Below, piece after piece: positions 59,166 through 64,000 of a stretch of DNA of 64,000 nt (the first letter of the stretch is position 1; each line of letters begins with the position of its first letter). Made by a program: the position numbers and the translations under genes. The notes beneath the pieces are model-generated. The model was not told where the DNA came from and made no database searches. It saw only the letters and a list, made by a program, of their open reading frames with translations. The DNA lies in NCBI GenBank assembly GCA_026545765.1, contig CM048839.1, forward strand, positions 42,392,677 to 42,456,676. Direction: 5' to 3'. Source of the stretch: Plantago major. Lineage: Eukaryota; Streptophyta; Magnoliopsida; Lamiales; Plantaginaceae.

Positions 59166-59989
59166 TAGTTTCATATTTGCTCGGCAGGCAATGACTGCCT
59201 CATTTTCTTCCTTCCTTCTTCTTCCTCATTCTCTTCTTCTCCGTTTCCGGTGAATTGTTCGTTATTCCGGCCAATCTTGGTGCCTAATCGAAGCTAGTGG
59301 GACAAGGAGTTTGTTTCTTCGATCAATTTCAGATTTCTACCGATTAATCAAGGTATTTTGGCTAAAACCCTAGTTTTTTAAAATTTGGGGATTTTGTTTA
59401 TTTTGATTAATTTGAGCAATTATATGTATATATGATAAGTATGTAGTAGTTAGTTTAGTTAATTTGATCAATTATATGTAATTTGTTCAATTTGATAGTT
59501 AGTTTAATTTATGATATGAATGTATGTAGTATGTTAAGTTTGGTATGTATGAATGTATGTAGTTAGTTTGATTTGTGTGTTAAGTATATATAGTTAGTTT
59601 AGTTAATTTGATATGTTTGTTAAGTATAGAAGTATGTAGTTTTGATTTGATAAATTTGTATGTTAAGTATGTAATTTGATATGAATATATGTAGTAATTC
59701 GATATGTATAGAGTAATTAATTAATTTGATATGTATGTTAAGTATATAATATATGTACTAAGAGGTTGAAATGGTTATTATATATGTCCAATTTTGTAAC
59801 ACATCGAACACTTAATTAATAATTAATTTATAAGGAACATATAATAATTAACAATTAACCTCTACAATCTTCTTATCCGAATTGGAATCGATCTAATAAA
59901 TTAAATACGATCTAATCAATTGGAACGCCTCAAAGTTAAAAATAAAGTAAACAATGAATTCGACTGCTCATGGATAATATGACGGCGGT

Positions 59990-60360
59990 AAATGATGAGT
60001 TTCTAGGAGTTTCAGAGAAGGGTTAAAGGTTTCATCTCGCTTTGCCATGGGACATCCGGTTTGTGCAATTGGGGGTTGATAAAGTGTCCTTGACATTGAA
60101 ACCTCCGGAAACAAGCAATTTATGACGCCTACCGCAGATTCGAGCACTTATGACGTTATGGATTCATGCCCGAGTATCATGTATGGATTCATCACTGAGG
60201 AAGCACCGTCCATGGCATACCTCCGTGGAGGGAGAGGCGGGTTTGGGGCCGCCTATTGAGTGCCTTTTCGCTTCGGAACATGTGCATGGTGTATTGGGAG
60301 GAGGATGTAGATCTGTTGGAATGCAAGTTCGTGGTAGGGAGCGCCACAAGTGATGAGGAG
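59990..60360 (+). pseudogene. Scrambled partial duplicate of transposase exon sequence
   Basis: 60014-60220 resembles 60660-60900 (shared words include AAGGTTTCAT, GGTTGATAAAGTGTCCTTG, GAAACAAGCAAT and GAGGAAGCA). It is then joined directly to 60275-60360, which resembles 61325-61405 (ATGTGCATG, TATTGGGAGGAGGATG, AATGCAAGTTC). The roughly 430 bp between these parts in the real gene are missing, and the reading frame is lost. Confidence 0.7.
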
Positions 60361-60629
60361 GGGGTGCATGAGAATGAGGAGTTTCATCCGTTTTGTCTCT
60401 CAGTATAACTAGTAATCATTAGTTGATATATATATGAAACCAAACATTATGGTAAAATTGAAGCTGATGTAACTTATATTATGTAATGCCTTAACAATTG
60501 ACTGAAGCTAATATAACTTATATTACGTAGCAATTGATTGAATTATTGTGAAATTGATTTATTACCGTAAATGAAAGACCTCGATCTAATGAATTCAAAC
60601 GTGTCAGGTTATTATCTAATTATTCAATG

Positions 60630-61110
60630 AATACCGATCGTGGATGGATGTATTGTCATTCTCAATGGCAGAGTTCAATGGAGTTTTCTGAAAGGGGTTG
60701 AAGGTTTCATTGAATTTGCAATGTCAAATCCGTCTTGTGTAAAGGATGGGTTGATAAAGTGTCCTTGTGCAATGAAACAGTGCAGAAACAAGCAATACGT
60801 GACTCCTAAAGTGGTAGTCCAGCACTTGAGGAAAAATGGATTCCTGCTTGCGTATCAGGTATGGAATCATCATGGTGAGGAAGCAGCACCGTCCAATACA
60901 TATGACCAATACAGACAACGTGGAAGGAAGAGAAAAAATGAACAAGTCGGGGAACAATCCCAATCTGAAGGCGATGCTATTCGAGCTCGAGTCGAACAAA
61001 TGGTGTACGATGCTGCAGGGGCGGAGTTCAGGGACACAACCAACACTGAAACCGAGGTGGAGGTGGAGGAACCACCGAATCCGAGGATCAGTTGTTCTTT
61101 GACTTGTTAG
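60630..61110 (+). pseudogene. CACTA transposase N-terminal domain
   Basis: The first codons (MNTDRGWMYC) are in one frame and the rest in the frame open from 60640 to 61110. The transposase-associated domain is complete in pattern: GVEGFIEFAMSNPSC, IKCPCAMKQCRNKQYV, VVVQHLRKNGFLLAYQVWNHHGE. It is followed by RVEQMVYDAAGAEF and EEPPNP. Near 61085 a frameshift leads on to FFDLLESSKPVYPGCKL. It probably binds DNA at the element ends. Confidence 0.8.
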
Positions 61111-62620
61111 AATCATCAAAGCCGGTTTACCCGGGGTGTAAGCTGACTTAGTTGTCTTTGTTATCTCGGCTAATGAGTTGTAAGGCTAATGGCGTGAATC
61201 AAACGAGCTTCAATGAATGGGTTGACGTAATGTCGGACCTTTGTCTGAAGAAAACCTAGTTCCACCAACTTTACCAAGCGAAGAAAAGATGCGATTAGGG
61301 CTGTGGTAACCATAGACTGTTGTCCGAAAATGTGCATGATATATTGGGAGGAGGATGCAGATCTAATAGAATGCAAGTTCTGTGGTAAGGAACGGTACAA
61401 GCGTTACAAGGAGGGGGCTGCAAAGAAACGCATAAAAAGAAAAATCTCTCACATAAGAAAATGTGGTACTTCCCTCTAGCACCTCGTTTGAAAAGATTGT
61501 ATGCTTCAAGTGCTTCATGGATAAAATGCGGTGGCACAAGGAGCGAGTAATCTCGGATAATGTCAAGGTGGTAGAATGGACCATCCAATGAGACTCACCC
61601 GCATGGAAATCGTTTGACAAGACATATCCGAGTTTGCGGCCGAATCTAGAAATGTACGTTTGGGACTTTATGCGGATGGTTTTAACCTGCTCGTAGTGAA
61701 CGTAAATACTCTTGTTGGCGCTTATGCTCACACCGCATAACCGCCCCGGTGAGTGCATGAAGGAGCCATTCATGTTTCGATGCATTGGTGCTCGGGCGAA
61801 AGATCCCGGATCGACGTTGGATGTTTTCTTGCAACCCCTAATCAAGGAGCCGATCGAGTTGTGTGGATGGTATCCTGCATATGATGTGTCGACAAAAAGA
61901 ACTTCACCTTGAGAGGCTCTTCTTTGGACCGTGGTGACTTCCTGCGTACTCCATGCTATCTGGAAGGAAAACAATGAGGAAATATGCATGTCCACATTGC
62001 TTGGAGGATCTGGATGCATTTAGACGAAGGGTAGTGGAAAATTTTGTTGGTTTGATTGTCATCGTAGGTTGCTAGAAAGTGACCATCCGCTCAGAAGAAC
62101 AAGGATCAATTCTTGAAAAATAAAGTCGTCGACAAAAAGCCCGACAAGACTTCTTGGTGCACAAATTCTTGCGGAGATTAATAGATTGGGTCTTATGAAG
62201 GTGACTGAGCTTGGGTGGATGAAGCATAACGAGAAAATTGGTAAAAATGTGGTTGGAGGAAGAGAAGCATTTTCGGGACTTGCCTTCTGAGCGGTCTTCT
62301 TATCCGTCACAACTTAGATTTCATGCACATTGAGAAGAACGTGTTCGAGAACTTATTCAATACACTTTGCAACATTGAGGGAAAAACAAAGGACCATGCG
62401 AAGTCTAGATCCGAAACGTGGTGTAAAGGCGTGGTGTACAAAGAAGGATGAGAATGGTGGTCGAAAGCGTTCTACACAATTGACAACGCTTCTAGGTCAA
62501 TTTTGTTTGATTGGGTGAGGGCATTGAGTTTCCCAGATAATTACGCCTCAAATTTAGAGAGGTGTGTGGATTTGAAGAAGACAAAGTTTTATGGGATGAA
62601 GAGCCACGACTGTCATGTGT
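61085..62620 (+). pseudogene. CACTA TNP2-like transposase core, heavily decayed
   Basis: Landmarks appear in order but in all three frames: LLSRLMSCKANGV, TSFNEWVDVMSDLC (61150-61250), MIYWGGG/ECKFCGK-type segment (61330-61400), WYFPLAPRLKRL (61462-61500), the EPSNVRLGL/FNP-type segment near 61640-61690, DVFLQPLIKEPIELC (61820-61870), FCWFDCHRR-type segment and SDHPLRR (62040-62095). This is the transposase-21 region that carries the catalytic core. At least ten frameshifts or stops are visible. Confidence 0.75.
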
Positions 62621-63129
62621 TCAAGGAGAGGCTTATCCCGGTAGCATTTTGAGAGCTGCTGCCAAAACACGTATGGACTGCTATCACCGAGTTGAGCTTA
62701 TTTTTCAAAAATTTAGGCACAAGGGTGGTTCATGATAAAGTGTTGGAAAATCTTGAAAGGAACATACCATTGATTCTATGCAAGCTCGAGCGTATCTTTT
62801 CACCGAGCTGGTTTGATTCTATGGAGCACTTGTCGGTTCACCTTCCTCATTAAGCGAGACTTGCTGGACCGGTTCAGTATCGATGGATGTATCCATTCGA
62901 GAGGTACTTGGGGAAATTGAAGAAGTATGTCAACAACAAAGGTAAACCTGAAGGTTCGATTGCCAATGCCTACATTCGAGAGGAAATTGCAACCTTCTGC
63001 TCTTATTACTTTGACGAACACGTCCCTACGAAGACAAAGAAGGCTCGAAATGCGCATACATTCGTAGTTCAAGCGGATGATGAGTTTTCCCTATCATCTT
63101 GTGGTATCAGAGACCTCTTGTGCGACTAA
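62620..63129 (+). pseudogene. CACTA transposase DUF4218-type domain
   Basis: Reads HVFKERLIPVAF, LLPKHVWTAITELSLFFKNLG, LILCKLERIFSPSWFDSMEHLSVHL with a stop, then YRWMYPFERYLGKLKKYVNN and EGSIANAYIREEIATFCSYYF (open 62887-63129). This order fits the DUF4218 domain C-terminal to transposase-21 in plant CACTA proteins. Its role is unknown. An equivalent is absent from the first CACTA element. Confidence 0.8.
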
Positions 63130-63400
63130 GAAAGAATATCTTACGGATAAAGAGTTGAAAGCACTCAATATTATGTCCTCACGAATTGTGCTGAGGTTGA
63201 CCAGTATATGGTACTATTTGCGAGGTCAGCAACCATTTATTTAAATTTTAATATAGCTACGCAAGTCTCTACTTCAATTATAGACTTATCATCGAATCAA
63301 TGTTTGCAGTTTTTCAAAAGCGTTGTTTGGAAGAAAATCCTCAGATGACAGAGGATACACTAGAGGAACTACTTGACTCAAAAATTCCTGAGAATTTCAG

Positions 63401-63985
63401 TTGGTTCCGAGAGTATGTCCGAATCCTATTAACAACGTCACATGCATATACTTAAAGGCTCTCGCAGAGGGTCCATTCAAAAAGGTCTACACATTCCCAG
63501 GTTATATAGTCAATGGCCTTAGGTTCCACACGACTGAATGTAACACGGCCATGGCGACAAGCAACTCCGGGGTGTGTGTTAATGGTGCAGAAGAGTATGG
63601 AGACGCTACTTTGTTTGATTTCCACGGCAAGCTAAAACGAATTGTGAGGATTGAATATTCTGGATTGCCATTTAAACGAACCTTCTTGTTTGACGTTGAG
63701 TGGTATGATCCTAATCCAGGAGGTACGAGGAAGAACGAGCGGTATGAAATGGTTGATGTGAACCAAAAGAAGAGGTACCGAACCAAGTATGAACCATTTA
63801 TTCTGGCGACTCAAGCACGACAAGTGGTGTTTCTTGAATATCCAAGCAGAAAACGCGATAAGGGGGAATGGTTAGTCCGGTACCTATTCGTGTTTCGCCG
63901 AAAGTGGAGTACATTGAGAAAGACGACTCAATTACCAACTCGTACCAACAAGAGGATGTCGATAAACAAGCAGAAGATCCCATAG
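63401..63985 (+). pseudogene. CACTA transposase DUF4216-type domain
   Basis: Open for 194 codons. Motifs: YIVNGLRFHTTECNTAMATSN then SGVCVNGAEEYGDATLFDFHG, IVRIEYSGLP and FLFDVEWYDPNPGGTRKNERY, then QARQVVFLEYPS. This is the DUF4216 pattern at the C-terminal side of TNP2-type proteins. It is the longest intact piece of this transposase; upstream breaks make the whole gene non-functional. An alternative is that 63130-63400 is an intron. Confidence 0.8.
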
Positions 63986-64000
63986 AAGCAGATGATGAGT

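Larger units (their letters stand above)
58847..64000 (+). mobile_element. Second CACTA (En/Spm) element, left 5.2 kb
   Basis: Starts CACTACAAGAAAAAC at 58847, then a subterminal array of GGGCGACGGAT/ATCCGTCGCCC words (58880-59165), a 5' leader, and a plus-strand TNP2-type transposase that runs off the window end. Related to the element at 40874-46049 but in opposite orientation, and its repeat word differs (GGGCGACGGA versus TAGCGACGGA). The right end is outside the window. Confidence 0.88.

Noticed and set aside
60724-62310. Long minus-strand ORFs opposite the second CACTA transposase
   Set aside because: They are antisense shadows; the plus strand has the ordered transposase motifs.

Overview
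The window is nuclear DNA from a flowering plant, most likely a eudicot. It is AT-rich, its one clear host gene has 11 coding exons with plant-type introns, and most of the rest is plant transposable elements in several layers of nesting. No organelle, rRNA or tRNA gene was seen. The host gene (22717-29205) is an ABCG half-transporter that I recognise as an Arabidopsis ABCG3-like protein. The conceptual splice joins in frame throughout and gives 723 residues.

Left part (1-21.3 kb). 1-5084 is the 3' end of a Sirevirus-like Copia element: a broken extra 3' ORF, a polypurine tract and a 1.6-kb LTR. 5085-7140 holds a remnant of an Angela/Tork-like Copia LTR. From about 7.1 to 18.8 kb lie two Athila-like Gypsy elements in opposite orientation. 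Both keep gag/protease and a 3' 'putative plant transposon protein' ORF, and neither has reverse transcriptase or integrase. A solo Sirevirus-type LTR (7325-8754, target-site duplication GTACC) sits inside the minus-strand one. 18.8-21.3 kb has a TA/CA microsatellite, a tRNA-derived SINE and a second Angela-like LTR remnant.

Middle (21.3-40.2 kb). The ABCG3-like gene is followed by a complete non-autonomous LTR element (30766-34908, duplication TATTT). Its only recognisable domains are two tandem retropepsins. A 788-bp Mutator-like MITE is nested in one of its LTRs. Then come a Harbinger/Tourist-like MITE and two Stowaway-like MITEs in gene-poor DNA.

Right part (40.2-64 kb). A CACTA (En/Spm) element (40874-46049, duplication ATT) lies between two related terminal-inverted-repeat elements. 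A 141-bp minisatellite interrupts its transposase. Next are a complete but gag-less Copia element (46939-50776, duplication GAAAG), a GC-rich TIR-like repeat, a 5'-truncated LINE with a 16-bp duplication, a decayed Helitron (from 53908) with repeated helicase segments, and the left 5.2 kb of a second CACTA element that runs off the window end.

Apart from the ABCG gene, almost every coding trace is broken by stops and frameshifts. The transposons are treated as pseudogenes. Splice sites, domain calls and family names come from reading the sequence and recalling families; no alignment or database search was run.
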